Positions 26,638-38,557 of a stretch of 64,000 bases of DNA are shown piece by piece; within the stretch, counting starts at the first letter, position 1; every line of letters begins with the position of its first letter. Source of the DNA: Rotaria sordida (Eukaryota; Rotifera; Eurotatoria; Philodinida; Philodinidae); NCBI GenBank assembly GCA_905250125.1, contig CAJNOL010000974.1, forward strand, positions 1 to 64,000, given 5' to 3'. The translations under genes and the position numbers were made by a program. The notes under the pieces were generated by a model. The model made no database searches. It was not told the origin of the DNA and was given only the letters and a program-made list of their open reading frames with translations.

Positions 26638-27599
26638 AATTTTGTTTCTTTTGTTTTTTGAAAAAATCAATGTATTTTATATTTTAAATAGAATAAAGGA
26701 TGGTCTCTAAAGCTTCAAATTTTCCATTAAATTGATGTTATCTATGATTGAAAAGGTGCAGAACCCAAAAATAAAAATTCACCTGGTCCGGTACTACGAG
26801 AGAAAAAAGTTGTTCGATTTTCTATGATTTTTAGTGAATTATGTTTATAAATCACATGTGATCTGTTAAAACAAAATCCAGAAGAGATGAGGACAAAAAA
26901 AAACTGACATTTATCGGCTGAATTAATCAACCCATGAGTTTTTTAGATTTAATGCGAACAAATTCTGAAATAGTTTTCTTTAAGCTGGCATCAAGACTCG
27001 GATCAGGATCCAAAAAAAAATCATCGGAGCTGAGACCATTCAAAAATAAGTTCCTGGAGTCGGAACTAAAAAAGAACTTCGTTCCGCAGATCTTTATCCA
27101 TGGCAAACTGGTGTCTAATTATTGATCGAAATACGTTTATGTTCTAGTCATTTTATTAATCTAGAATAAATATTTTCATCCTACATTTTTTTTGAAAACA
27201 TAAATGATTTTCTTTCGAACAGTCGGGGTGAATTTATAGAAAATCTGTTAGATTTGCAAAAAAAATTCACAATTTCACAAATAGATTAGATGGAAAGTGA
27301 ACAGTAACAGCTTTGACCAAGGAAAACGACCTATCGATATCTATAATGTTAAAGATTCAGCTTGTTTTCGACGAATATCTAACGCGGGCTCGTCATTACA
27401 CTAAAATTTCAGTCTAAAGATACTTTTTTTTTACAGTAATTACGCGAATTTTCTGTGCCTTGTGAACTTAGTATCTCGATCAAAGTGCAATGGAAAAAGA
27501 ATCCTTTGATGGTTGTGCTAGCGCATTGGTCTCAAAATCTTGTAATCTGGTGACGGACTCTCGTTAGATGTTTCTCGAAAACAAGTTGAATCTTCAACA
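26638..27599. other. Intergenic, no gene seen
   Basis: Short open frames on both strands at 26742-27125 have no recognisable content. A weak A-box-like motif near 27520 has no B box and was not accepted as a tRNA. Confidence 0.5.
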
Positions 27600-28434
27600 T
27601 TATAGGTATCGATAGTTTATTTTTCTTGGCCAAAGCTGTTTTCTGTTTAGCTCAAGTCTAATCCGCTTGGGAAATTGCGAATTTTTTTTTTGCAAATCTG
27701 ACAGATTCGCTTGTGCAGTTTCTTTAGCAATCGTATCAAACTCAACTGATAGATATGCTTGTCCATTATTATTTTCTATTAATCTTGGAATCATTTCAGT
27801 GAATTTCTTTTTTTCTGAAGCATCGTTTTCAGACTGTGTTCTGTAATTATTCATAGTTATATAATGTTGCTTACATTATTCAAGTAAATATCTTAATGGA
27901 ACATTTGTTTCTAATTTATCTAAATATTGTTCTACAGTTATTTTTCGAATATGAATCACTATGAGTAAAAACAATAATTGTGTGATGCACAACTTGAGCA
28001 CCAAAAATTTTGTCGAGATATTTTATGGCTTCGGCTTCTTGCGATGAAAATCTGTTTGGTTCAACGATTAATAGAAAAGGATGTAGACCAAGTATTGCTG
28101 TCATTTCACAGGATTTAACTACTTCAGTTTGCACATCACTTTTTGTGACAGTAGGATCAAGAAAACCGGACATATCAACAATGAATATTTGTTTACCATC
28201 AAATAATCGATAAATGTTTTTGTCACTACATTTGGACTAATATGTGCATCGAATATTTCTTCACCTAAAATTGTATTACCAAATGAACTTTTACCTTAAA
28301 TATAAAATAAATTATATTCTTCAAAATGATCTGATTCTATTTGTTTTACCTGCGTCGATTCTTCCAAGTAGAACTAATCGAATTTCATCTGGTGCTCCAG
28401 ATAGTACAGAATGTAATACTATAGACTGAATCAT
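27600..28434 (-). pseudogene. GIMAP/AIG1-type GTPase pseudogene
   Basis: On the minus strand an ATG at 28434 starts a short N-terminus, then IRLVLLGRIDAGKSSFGNTI, a GTPase P-loop (GRIDAGKS) split by a 55-bp intron (28295-28349) that splices in phase. The G3-like segment KQIFIVDMSGFLDP and a later VFTHSD (G4-like) fit AIG1/GIMAP GTPases. The frame is broken near 28216-28222 (one base missing between VTKTF and the next segment). It is broken again near 27950-27957, where the expected continuation TVEQYLDKLE lies in another frame. An in-frame TAA at 27876-27878 follows RYLLE. The C-terminal helical part runs to 27600. Three lesions make this a pseudogene, unless assembly errors explain them. GIMAP proteins are membrane-associated GTPases. 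Confidence 0.8.
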
Positions 28435-30118
28435 GATGAAAGGACGATGTAACAATAATTGGACTAGATAAAAATGATATCATTATCCGAATCATTGTTA
28501 TTACTGTAATCAGGACAATACCTCAGTTCAATTTTTGTAGTACTCAGAAAAATAAAACCTATACAAAGATCCTATGAAAAAAATAGTTATCGTTTGGAGA
28601 GAATTTTTTCACTAATTATCCTAAATGAGAATAATGTTTTTGTTTTACTGCATAGAGGGTACTGGTATTTTTTAAATTAAATATTATTATCGGTTTTTTT
28701 AAAGCACCTTTTGAGTCAAATCGTTGTATGAATAGTGTTACGTTTATTGTAGTAATCGATATTAATAAAGACGTGATTGAATCTGAAGACATGCTACAAT
28801 GATCTTACCATCCGATTTTAAGTGATAATCCTTAATAAATCCTATTAATTGAAGATGTGTAAGTGATTGAAATGAAATTTCTCAAGAAAGGTGCAAATTT
28901 AAGATCTCAGACTATAATTTGTAAGTCCTCTATCTGACAATTTCTTTCAAACTAAACCATTCCTTCCTTTATATTTGACGATCGCAGATATCTTAATTAG
29001 AATACGGGAAGTCTAGGGGTTCTAATACTTATATTAATTTGATATTCATCAAGAACTGGTCACTTGATCATTGTTATTAACGAATTTAGTAATGTCTGTT
29101 GTCCATTTTTATTTAGTATTAATACTTCAGTACAATGGCTTGAATTTTATATTAATGGATTTTTCTAAATAACAGATTTATTGTTCTCGACACTTGTTAT
29201 TTTCCCAATATGCTGTAATGCATCATATGTTGGGTTTTTTCCCAGTGTATGTTTTATAAAGAGTACGTTGTTTTTTTTTCTTATATCATTTTATGGAGAA
29301 AAAGACACTTGGTTCTCACAGGTCAAAGGTGTTGAGGTTGTTTTAACATGAGTTGTTTTTGTCTTTACCTACTCGTCTATAAAAGATTTCCCTACTGTTG
29401 TAAATGCCGAAAAACTTGTGAAGATTTTAAAATAAAGTATTAACTTACCTCTAAAACTTCAAAGCACTCAATTTTTTTCATGTTTGTTCCTATAAGATTA
29501 GAAAATTTTTAAATATTCTGCTTGTTGAAGTTGTAGCCGCAGCTTTTGGTGGATACATTTTGAAACGTTCTTAAATTCTCTAGAATCAATGATGTCAAAG
29601 AAATCTTTCATACACTGACACTTAATTTTTGACCCGTTGATGCTAAGATAACTTCTGTACAACTCAATATTTTGAGCTGAAATTTTCACTGTTATCTATC
29701 TAAAGTCAGAAATGTATCTGTCAAAAATTCAGCAAGATCAGCTGCTTTACGGCAAACAATAAAGGTTTTCGCGAGGGGACGAGATAGTCAGCCTTCCAAA
29801 ATATAGAATGTTTCTTTTCTTTTGTTTTTTGAAAAGTGGAAGTAATGTCAAAGAAATTTTAAATAAATGTTATAGCTAGTATTTTTTTTTTGTCGTTGAG
29901 TATGCAAAATGTCACATGGCTTCTTAATTCATGTGTTCTGTCATTGTTTCTACTTCCTAATCAATGCATTTATCTTGTTCTTCGTCTAGAACATAAAGCG
30001 AAAAACCCGAAAACAAGGTTGTTTTGTTTTTCTTTCATAGTAATAATGTAAATCATTTTTCCAAGCATATTTCTACATTTATATCTCTATATCATAATAT
30101 TTAGATAAGTAAGTGCAA
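28435..30118. other. Intergenic, no gene seen
   Basis: A minus-strand frame at 29498-29689 (MKISAQNIELYRSYL...) is the only stretch that looks faintly protein-like. No family and no splice partners were recognised. The end carries a tatttag acceptor-like site at 30104 just before the F-box gene. Confidence 0.5.
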
Positions 30119-31153
30119 ATGATGTCATCAAATCAATTTTCAAATTTAAATGTATTTCAATTAAATTTGAATAATAATCAATCAATTATTCGATTAGAAG
30201 ATTTACCAAATGAATTATTCTATGTTTTATTCAATTATTTGGAAATTAAAGATATTTACAAAAGTTTTTTTGGACTTAATTTGCGTTTTAATATTTTATT
30301 CAATTCTCTTTCAAATTGTTATCTTCGAATTGAATCATCAACAGAAGTCGATTTTATTAATATGATTGCTTCAAAAATTCGTCATATACATATCACACAA
30401 AATTCTATTTCAATATCACTTGCACCATTTCGTAATACTCTTCATTCGTTGATTATTCACTTGTTAACAGACGAATATATCGATCAATTACATGCGCTTA
30501 TGTATCTGAAACGTCTAGAAATAAGACACATACCTCAGCATAGTATAGGTCATCTTCGGAAGGTATTATTTTCTTCACCTCAAATAAAGCATCTTGTCCT
30601 ACCATTTTGGCATTCAAAAGATTTAGTAATAGCTTATTCATCTCCATATTCAATTTCATCTATTCATTCACTTTCTATGTATTCTCCAAATGATTTAGAT
30701 GATTTTGCTTCTCTACTTGGTCGTTTACCAAATCTGATTCGTTTACGTCTTGATATCGATTACATTAAAGTGCTTCCAACAGTTAATGGTTCTTTGTCAA
30801 ATGTTTTTCACAGTCTTTCCTATTTTCATTTACAATTAAAAAATGGTTTTACATATTCTCAAATTGATTTTTATTTAACACATGTACCAAATCTTAAATC
30901 ATTTCAATTTTTCACTGCACCATGTCTTATTTATAGAAATCAAATGGGTCCATATGATGTATTAAATACCCTCGCTGAAGTTATTGAAAAACACCTTTTA
31001 ATTCTTGAACAATTTTCATGTTTCATTACGTTTCACATGATTTCAAATGATCTCTTTGATATTACTAAAGTTCATTCAATATATAATCAAAATTATTCCA
31101 TTAAATTTGAAAACAATCAAGAACACTTTAAATCAAAATGGATAAAAACTTAA
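30119..31153 (+). CDS. F-box protein with leucine-rich C-terminal region
   Basis: A single exon encodes 344 residues from the ATG at 30119; a second ATG follows directly. Residues 24-64 are an F-box: IRLEDLPNELFYVLFNYLEI, then KDIYKSFFGLNLRFNILF. The rest is an irregular leucine-rich, LRR-like fold with segments such as LHSLIIHLLTDEYIDQLHAL, YLKRLEIRHIP and LPNLIRLRLDIDYIKVLP. F-box proteins bridge Skp1-cullin ubiquitin ligases to substrates (family knowledge); the substrate is unknown. No intron is present, unlike most neighbours. An acceptor-like tatttag at 30104 precedes the start by 14 bases. Confidence 0.85.
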   Translation: MMSSNQFSNLNVFQLNLNNNQSIIRLEDLPNELFYVLFNYLEIKDIYKSFFGLNLRFNILFNSLSNCYLRIESSTEVDFINMIASKIRHIHITQNSISISLAPFRNTLHSLIIHLLTDEYIDQLHALMYLKRLEIRHIPQHSIGHLRKVLFSSPQIKHLVLPFWHSKDLVIAYSSPYSISSIHSLSMYSPNDLDDFASLLGRLPNLIRLRLDIDYIKVLPTVNGSLSNVFHSLSYFHLQLKNGFTYSQIDFYLTHVPNLKSFQFFTAPCLIYRNQMGPYDVLNTLAEVIEKHLLILEQFSCFITFHMISNDLFDITKVHSIYNQNYSIKFENNQEHFKSKWIKT

Positions 31154-31459
31154 ATGTTGTTTTTCATACTCTGAAGATAATAATATAACAAAATAACATC
31201 AATTTTTTTCCTTGCCTTCTACTGTTGACACACGAAACAAGTGTGCTATGATTATTCTCTATAAAGTTCGTTATCAGTCGACAGTTATGATGCTTTTTTT
31301 TCTCATCATTCTTTTTCTTTCTTATATTTTCATCCTGTCGTACTAACTTCATTGTCAAGTTAAACTGTAGTTCGATCATACAAGATCCAAGAAAAGAAAG
31401 AGGAACGTATATAAAACATTTTGTATCTATTGTAATTGATATAGAATATAAACTAAGTG

Positions 31460-31732
31460 ATGCCAAAAAGAAAAAGCTATATATCCAAATATTGGATCGT
31501 ACACATTGCAACCTTCAGCACTGCCACTTCCTACTTCAACATTATCAAATTTACAAGTAGCGAAAACCTTTTGAATCCTCTGGTTTTATCTCTCAATCAT
31601 TCAGTCAAACTACGTCTTATTCAGGAAGACAACGGTCACAAACACATTATCCAGCAGGTTCTTCGTCGACACTCTCTTATGACAGTCCTTATCCATTAAA
31701 TAATCAAACACCACACGCAAGCAATTGTTGAC
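31460..31732 (+). pseudogene. Decayed low-complexity coding fragment
   Basis: One frame reads IYPNIGSYTLQPSALPLPTS and on to QVAKTF. A single-base shift near 31574 then gives SGFISQSFSQTTSYSGRQRS and on to NNQTPHASNC before a stop. The Ser/Thr/Gln/Pro-rich composition and the clean join after one base suggest a terminal exon of a lost gene. No family is recognised and a chance origin is possible. Confidence 0.3.
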
Positions 31733-32361
31733 TTTTACTCTATTGCAGTAAGTGGACATAGAACTCCACCACTTCAAGGTTGACTATTCTTTAACATTAA
31801 CAAAAGATCAAAAAATAATTTAGATGCATTTTTTTACGAGCTAGTGGTTATTAACAAAGTCCCTCTCCACAAAAACAATTAAACATACATCCAAATTTTT
31901 ACAAAATTTCATAAAAAGTTTTACTATAAAAGGTCGACCTGCAAATCAATTATATAAGTAATTATTTTATGAAGTCACTGGATAACTTTCATCTCTTTGA
32001 TTTTTGACGATCTGAAAGGAAGCTTTCGCTTCAATTTTGGTATCATAAGGAGCCACAAGAAGATCTAGTATTTCTTCAGAGATTTAATAATAGTGCTTAG
32101 TATTGATAACATTTCTTTCCGCTTATATTTTATATGCATTTGATAACTGCATCGATGATCATCGCTCAATTAGGGACAGCCTTCGTTGCTTCGTTCCGTA
32201 AACTCTACGAATTCTTTTCGCTGGTTAAAGGGATTGTGTCTAATCGAAGTGCTTCGCCGCATGCCAGTAATAATTAGATGAGCAGCGATAACTTATTAAT
32301 TTAATTATGTAAGTAATCTTTATCTAGAACAGAAAACAGTCAGATTAAGTAAGTACATATA
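31733..32361. other. Short intergenic stretch before the fold-back element
   Basis: No firm gene. A minus-strand frame near 32170-32264 reads MRRSTSIRHNPFNQRKEF and EFTERSNEGCP before a stop. It is too short to classify. Confidence 0.4.
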
Positions 32362-32504
32362 CAGTCCACGTAAATTGAAAGTATACCCTTTGAGTTTTTA
32401 TGTTTTCATTGCCATAACTTGCTTATTTACTTATTATATACATAGGGAGAAAGCCCGGAAAACGCAGCATCTAGTGGTATATTTATGTTAAACAATAGAT
32501 GCGC

Positions 32505-33146
32505 TTACGAGGGAAGGTCACCAACTGTTCAATCGCTTTTGAGTCGGAACTATGTGCATCATGTAGGTCCTAATGAGCTATGAATACCCTGAAAAGAGTT
32601 CGGGCGGATAGCTTATTACTGTCAAGATACTGCATTTTTGTGGTATTTTTAATTAAGCACAATGCTGTGATCCCCCTCAGGAATCAGAAAAACTGAGTTT
32701 CGAGTTTTGACTTGAAACCTTGCACAGAAACAGGCCTCAGTGAGAGTAGTTTATTGTGAAAGTTTCAGGTCTTTTGGTTGTTTCTATCCTAAGATACAGC
32801 TAAAAAAAGGTGTTTTTACACTGCTCGTATACCCCCGACGGGTTCCAATATTCTTCTTGACGAATGGGAGCAACCAAAAGATCTGAAACTTTCACAATAA
32901 GCTACTCCCACTGAGATCTGTTTCTGTGCTAAATTTCAAGTCGAAATTCAAAACTCAGTTTTGCTGGTGTTCCTGAGGAGGACCACGGCATTTTGCTTAA
33001 AAATATCGTAAAAATGCAGTATCTTGACAGTAATAAGCTATCCGCCCGAACTCTTTTCAGGGTATTCATAGCTCATTAGGACCTACATGATGCACATAGT
33101 TCCGACTCAAAAGCGATTGAACAGTTGGTGACCTTCCCTCGTTAGA
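32505..33146. repeat. Internal palindrome A of the fold-back element
   Basis: Two arms of about 276 bp (32505-32780 and 32871-33146) are inverted copies around a 90-bp spacer. For example gggcggatagcttattactg in the left arm meets cagtaataagctatccgccc in the right. Mismatches are scattered, so the arms have diverged. Confidence 0.85.
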
Positions 33147-33687
33147 AGTATAAAAAGGATGTTTGAAAATACAGTGACGTTTTTTCTTTTGCAAAATACA
33201 TTCAAATTTATTATTCATTTCAGAAATCAAGAAGAGTAAGAATTTTTGGAATATCTTTCGATAGAAACAAGATAGAGATCTGCGATTTTCACCATTTGAA
33301 AGACAAGATGAATTGATATCGGATCTCATATTTCGGATGTTCCTGATAACTTTTACCTGGGACTTTAGCCAGGTCATTTAAGATGTCGATGCTTCTAGAG
33401 AGGAAAAAAATGTGATTTTCTTCAAAGACTACGAAAAAAAGTCAATTTTTCAAAAGACTTAGCTCTAGCCTTTAGGTAAAAGCTATCAGGAACATCTGAA
33501 ATAAGAGATCCGATACAGATTCATCTTCTCTTTCAAATGGTGAAAACTACTGATCTCTATCTTGTTTCTATCGAAAGGCATTGCAAAAATTCTTACTCTT
33601 CTTGATTTCTGAAATGAATAATAAATGTGAATGTATTTTGCAAAAGAAAACACGTCACTATATTTTCAAATACCCTTTTTATACTTC
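33145..33687. repeat. Internal palindrome B of the fold-back element
   Basis: Arms of roughly 230 bp (about 33145-33375 and 33455-33687) are inverted copies, for example aaatcaagaagagtaagaat in the left arm and attcttactcttcttgattt in the right. Its sequence is unrelated to palindrome A. The spacer is about 80 bp. Confidence 0.85.
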
Positions 33688-33835
33688 AAACGGCATCTAT
33701 TGTTTAACATAGATATACTATTAGATGTTGCGTTTTTCGGGCTTTCTCTCTATATATATAATAAGTAAATAAACAAGTTATGGCAATGAAAATACAAAAG
33801 CTCAAAGAGCATACTTTCAATTTACGTGGACTGTA

Positions 33836-34918
33836 GTTGGATTCTAGCACGGATTATATTCAATGATCTTATTGCTTGACATTCATGTTCTGAATTCTTC
33901 GTTAAATGAAATTGTGTATTTACTAACAATTTGCACTTTATCAACAACAATGTTATGAAAACTTTCTCAGAACATATTTAGAACAAGTCATTTCTAAAAG
34001 ACTATTATCGTTGTTTTTTTGTAGTATAGCATTTATTGGAGGTATGGCATAGTATACCTACACATACATTTTATTAGAAATTGGAAACGTCGATGTTAGC
34101 ATTGCGTTTGTTGTAGGCTGCATAATAGTACCGAACAGAAAAATATGAATCTTATTGTATAACATATCATGAAATCGGATTAAAGTTCATGTGTATGAAA
34201 TAAAAAAAGGGTATTTTATCGATGATTGTTTTCTTGTTCTTTCTTTCTGTAATAATGCATAAATAAATACCATGCTATCAACAAAAGAAAATCTCGTATC
34301 ACATTTTGAAAATAATAAAGCTATACGATCTCACAATCGATGTGCACTTATCAATTACTGTTCACTTGCTTTCAATGCTTTGATATTCTCACCTTATTTG
34401 TACGGTTTACTCGTGTACTCAAATCGTAAATGGCAAAAAATAAGATATCGTATGAGATTATGTACAATTAAATTCAGTAATTTTTTCATTATTGACAAAG
34501 TTCTGTTACATCTTCGAAAATCATCGATGCTCATAATCATAATCTTACCTAAATACTAATGTGAACCAAAAAATTGTTATTAATAATATACGTACGCCAT
34601 CTTTCACAAAACTAAAAAAAGTAATCCGCTATTGATTTGATTTATGCTACAGCCAGTATTATTACTGATAAACACATGCAGAAAAGAATACATATAAACA
34701 CTATTAAAATTGAAAATTAAATAAAAAAAAAAGAAATTTATGCATTATTAAACGACGAAAGATCCAATCTGTGTGATATTGTGATCTGTTTATTGTACAA
34801 GTTCAATAGAGACTAGGAGGAAAGCGTCAAATAAATAGATTTTGATTGATTACTCGATTTGAACTATCATTACTACATTTAATTTTTTATATTTTATGTT
34901 GAGACTTTTTTTAACTTA
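33836..34918. other. Intergenic, one doubtful small frame
   Basis: A 95-residue frame at 34272-34559 starts with ATG and contains a hydrophobic segment (SLAFNALIFSPYLYGLLVYS) followed by basic residues, a little like the last helix of a receptor. There is no supporting splice site or family match, so it is not listed as a gene. Confidence 0.35.
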
Positions 34919-35791
34919 ATGGCTTCATCCTCTAATGATCTTGGTGTAAATGAACATCATGAAGAAATTATTCGCCATTATGTTCGTTTTTCTCGCGACC
35001 AAAAGACTGTTGGTCTCCGATCATTTCGTGCTGCTGCTGATGATTTTAAAAATCAACGTCTATCAGATGAAGCAATGATGACTGTTAATGAAGTAAATGA
35101 TTTTCTTGATGAATTTATTGACATATTAGAAAAAGAATTTGAACAAGAATTAACACATCAATATCGTGTTAATGCTCTTTTAATAAAACAATTATTTCAG
35201 CAAGCTGAACAATGGTTTCTTAAATTAAATCCTAATTTTGATCAATTAGAAAATCGTCGTTTAATTGATCTTATACGTGATTACGAACAACAACATTTAA
35301 ATACAGCGAAAGCTAAAGGAAATAAACAAATGAGTAAGAAATATAGAAACAAAAATATCAATAAGATTTTTTTTATTCTTCTTATTCATAAAATAGATAC
35401 ACTTATGGATCCAATCAATGATACAAAATCAACTATTCTACTTAAAACTGAAATACAAAAATTACAGCAATTAAATGAACAATTAAAACAACGTTTATCA
35501 AAGTATGAGCAAGATGATGAACTTTTAAATCAACAATTAACAGAAACTGCACGTCTATTCAATAATAAAGAAGAATCATTTTCTCAAAAATTAGAATCAA
35601 ATGAAAAACGTTTAAAAGAAATTCAACAAGCACTTTTATTAACTGAAAATGAACTAGAAAAGAAATTTAATCAAACTAATACATATATTAATATGAAAAG
35701 AATTATTGAACAGAAAAATCAACAAATTCGTCAATTACGACAACAATTAACTGGCAACCATAATGAACAAGAAGAAGAAGAAGAAGATTGA
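34919..35791 (+). CDS. LZTFL1: Leucine zipper transcription factor-like protein 1 (BBSome regulator)
   Basis: Two exons, 34919-35333 and 35397-35791, encode 269 residues (human 299). LZTFL1 binds the BBSome and controls its ciliary trafficking (family knowledge; BBS17). Matching landmarks are the N-terminal LGVNEHHEEIIRHYVRF (human LGLNEHHQNEVINYMRF), then VNALLIKQLFQQAEQWFLKL and, at the end, LEKKFNQTNTYINMKRIIEQ followed by KNQQIRQLRQQL. Residues from about 140 to 260 form a continuous coiled coil. The C-terminus is a short acidic tail of Glu/Asp. The intron (35334-35396) has gtaaga and aaatag ends. The ATG at 34919 follows a T-rich stretch. The shorter length comes from the linker and central coil; no lesion is seen. 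Confidence 0.92.
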   Translation: MASSSNDLGVNEHHEEIIRHYVRFSRDQKTVGLRSFRAAADDFKNQRLSDEAMMTVNEVNDFLDEFIDILEKEFEQELTHQYRVNALLIKQLFQQAEQWFLKLNPNFDQLENRRLIDLIRDYEQQHLNTAKAKGNKQMSKKYRNKNINKIFFILLIHKIDTLMDPINDTKSTILLKTEIQKLQQLNEQLKQRLSKYEQDDELLNQQLTETARLFNNKEESFSQKLESNEKRLKEIQQALLLTENELEKKFNQTNTYINMKRIIEQKNQQIRQLRQQLTGNHNEQEEEEED

Positions 35792-38169
35792 CGAAACAAA
35801 ATGTAAGTCTGAGTATTCAATTCTGTTTCGCCGAAAATTTTTTTTTCCGTTTTCGAATCGTAATGGGTAAAACTACCATCTTGATAATATATTTTGCCAA
35901 ACTTAATCAGGAATACCAATAGGTAATGCCTCATTTACTAAAATTTAATGTATAGGATATCTCCGAAATTATCTACAACAAACAAAATGATTTATCTTCA
36001 TTCTACTTTAATCAAATGAGCTGTTTTTATTTTTCCTGCTAGCAAAAGAGAAGATACACTTTCTTTTACAGATAAATGATTCATTTTCAATTTTTGAAAA
36101 ATGTTTTTAAATTTTTCGTGTTCTTAAATTTTTTCAACTTGTAATTAATTTATTTGCAATCTTAGAATTTTTGTTAATTTATCTGACTTCTCGAAAATTT
36201 TACAGGATTCTCTTGAATTTTCTTGTACAGAAACTTCTGGAAAAATCCTGATGATCACATTTAACTTTTAGTAGAGTGGTTTGATGGATAATCAGCAAAA
36301 CAAAAACACAAAGGTATCTTAAAATTTATTCACATATCCCTTTTTGTTTAACGTTTTGGCAAAGAAAATAATTTCTATTTACTTCAACAGATAATTGTAC
36401 TAGAATTAAGATATGGGAAAATGTCACATTACCCTTATGCTCCAGAGTAATTCGATCATAGTGCTATCATTTGTTTAAGTAGATAGGAAATCGTTTTTAC
36501 CAAAATGTTCATCGGCAAATGCATTACAAAATGGTATATATCAAAACACTTTTTTTTTTTTTACAGATCTTTATATATGTTAATAAGCTGTCTATGTATG
36601 AATAGAAACTTGAAACTTTCCTCGATCATCAGGAAAAAAAACCACATCATTTAATTAAAATACAATGGAGATATAGAATTGTTTTGTTAGGTCATTTCTA
36701 GGACATTTTGTACAAAAAAATTGACATATAGCAATATGATATATGCTTCTTCGAAATAATAATATTAGATAAAGGATGAAATATAATAATAGGACAAGAA
36801 AGATAATACTATAGAAGAATAAATCATGATGGAATTTGATTTTTACTAATAGAGCAATCAATCGAAATTATTTTGCTCTATTCTATAAAACAAGTGTTTG
36901 ATGTCAACAAATTTGTTGACATGACAATTTATCCAATAAATAATTCTTCTATTTTGAAGAATGTATTATTTTGTTGATGCTTCTTCTACTTTACAAATAC
37001 TTTTTTAAAAGTTTAAAACAATTCATAATTTTTTGAAGGCGATATCCTTCTACACCATTATTTGTACTAATGCTGTCAAAAGCATAATAATTTTATAAGT
37101 ATCTTAAAATACACGTTCATGAGTCATCAAAATATGAATTCAATAATTGAAAAATCCACCTTCACTCTTGGAATATAATCATTTATTACAATTTTTCATA
37201 AATCGTGCTAAAATTAATTATTTGCGGTTCATCAATGAAGAAATAAATTGTCAATGAAATGAAATGATACTTTTCTTTTGTTTTGACACAGTTCGAGAAA
37301 AAAGGGTTAATTTTTAATCATTATGCAGGATTATATCTTGGAGATACTGCATTGATGATAACTCAATAAAGTTCTATTTCATGTACGATACATTTGAACT
37401 GTTCGTTTAAAAATGTACGTCTCTATTCTTTTAATTGAAATTTCATGAAAAACGATTCATCATAACTAAATTGAGATTACTTTAATGTAAAATTCAAATA
37501 TATATTATTTATAGCTGTGTCATAGAGTTTAATGCGTTGATAAAATGACATTGTTGGATTAGCGATGTATGCTTTTCATTTCAAGCGGCAAAGAATATCA
37601 TAATAATACTGAAACGATCTAGTTTGTTTTGTAAAAGTTCAAACCTAATCAATCTCATCTCTGAATCCTACTCAATTGATATAATTCCATGAATGTAACA
37701 CTCTTTCTTCGTTAGTATGATGTTAAAAATTCTTCATTTTAAGTTGATTGTTTAATATGAATTTTGTAAATTGAATTGTTAATAGGAAAAAGCAAACTGC
37801 TTCACAACTGTTGAAATTTTATTTTAGAATCCAAAGAAAACTAAACATACAATTTGTATTGCATTGAATTTTCATTTAAAATGAAATGTATTTGTGCATT
37901 ATGTTTATTAAAGTTCACTATTATTCTTATTCTTTTTTTTTTTTAGATTTGATGATTAATGCTGATGATCTGATTCAATGGTTTCCGTCCATATTTAATA
38001 TTCTTTTTTTATGATATTTTTTGTAGATTTTTTTTTTCAAGAATGACTTTTATTTCGTTTTTGCTTCTACTAATACTTTACATGTAATTAAACGATGAAT
38101 CAATTTCCATGACTTTTTCTTGATCACAAAAAAAAAAATAATTTTTTTAAATTTCTTTTTAAATAAAAG
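35792..38169. other. AT-rich intergenic region
   Basis: No supported gene, RNA or repeat. A tttttttttttag acceptor-like site near 37946 is followed by a 24-codon open stretch (MINADDLIQWFPSIFNILFL), too short to accept. Confidence 0.55.
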
Positions 38170-38233
38170 TTAAACTTTTGGTAAAGTGTTTATTGAAGAG
38201 CGTCGAATTCTTTCATTGCCCATACGTTTTGCA

Positions 38234-38305
38234 TTAATAATATTGTCTTGTTTTATTTTTTTCTCGTTGTATATAATGCTCAAGAGATATCGTTGAACGA
38301 TCTTG

Positions 38306-38341
<36 letters not shown>

Positions 38342-38557
38342 TGTTGGATTTGGACGTAGATTATTATTTTCAGCACGTTGATTCCATTTAGCACGTGACA
38401 TCATTTTACGTTCAAGTGTATCATAATCTCTTTCAAGTTTAGCTTCATGTTTTGCTGCCAATTTTTGTCGATCATAATCACGTGCTATTGCTGTACGGAT
38501 AGTATTATCAGATCGTGATCCTTTTCCAATAGATTTAGTTGATAATGAAAATGCCAT
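38234..38557 (-). CDS. Small basic protein with poly-Asn run, unrecognised
   Basis: The frame from the ATG at 38557 gives 107 residues: MAFSLSTKSIGKGSRSDNTI, a charged helix (ARDYDRQKLAAKHEAKLERD and on to KMMSRAKWNQ), then 12 Asn encoded by an AAT microsatellite, and a stop at 38234. Right at that end a one-base shift within an A run of gagaaaaaaataaaacaag opens a further 26 codons (NIINAKRMGNERIRRSSINT, then LPKV) to a stop at 38170. The true C-terminus may therefore be there, with an indel in the A run. A tattgtag 3' splice-like site abuts the ATG. No family or function is recognised. The even charge pattern suggests a real small helical protein. Confidence 0.6.
38306..38341. repeat. ATT/AAT trinucleotide microsatellite
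   Basis: About 12 copies of ATT on the plus strand, read as AAT codons (poly-Asn) by the minus-strand gene. Confidence 0.9.

Larger units (their letters stand above)
32362..33833. mobile_element. Non-autonomous TA-flanked fold-back element
   Basis: The ends are cagtccacgtaaattgaaag (32362 on) and its inverted copy ending at 33833. Both are flanked by TA (32360-32361 and 33834-33835), as expected for a TA target duplication of Tc1/mariner-type elements, whose termini often begin CAGT. The outer inverted repeats are each 141 bp (32362-32502 and 33693-33833), about 90% alike by eye. Inside lie two separate long palindromes. No transposase frame is present; the open frames across it are products of the palindromic sequence. 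It lies between an F-box gene and LZTFL1. Confidence 0.85.

Noticed and set aside
27500..27570. A-box-like tagcgcattgg suggesting a tRNA
   Set aside because: No B box or acceptor pairing follows at the right distance.
33066..33377. Minus-strand open frame in the fold-back element
   Set aside because: It spans the junction of palindromes A and B and mirrors sequence in the other arms; no transposase motifs.
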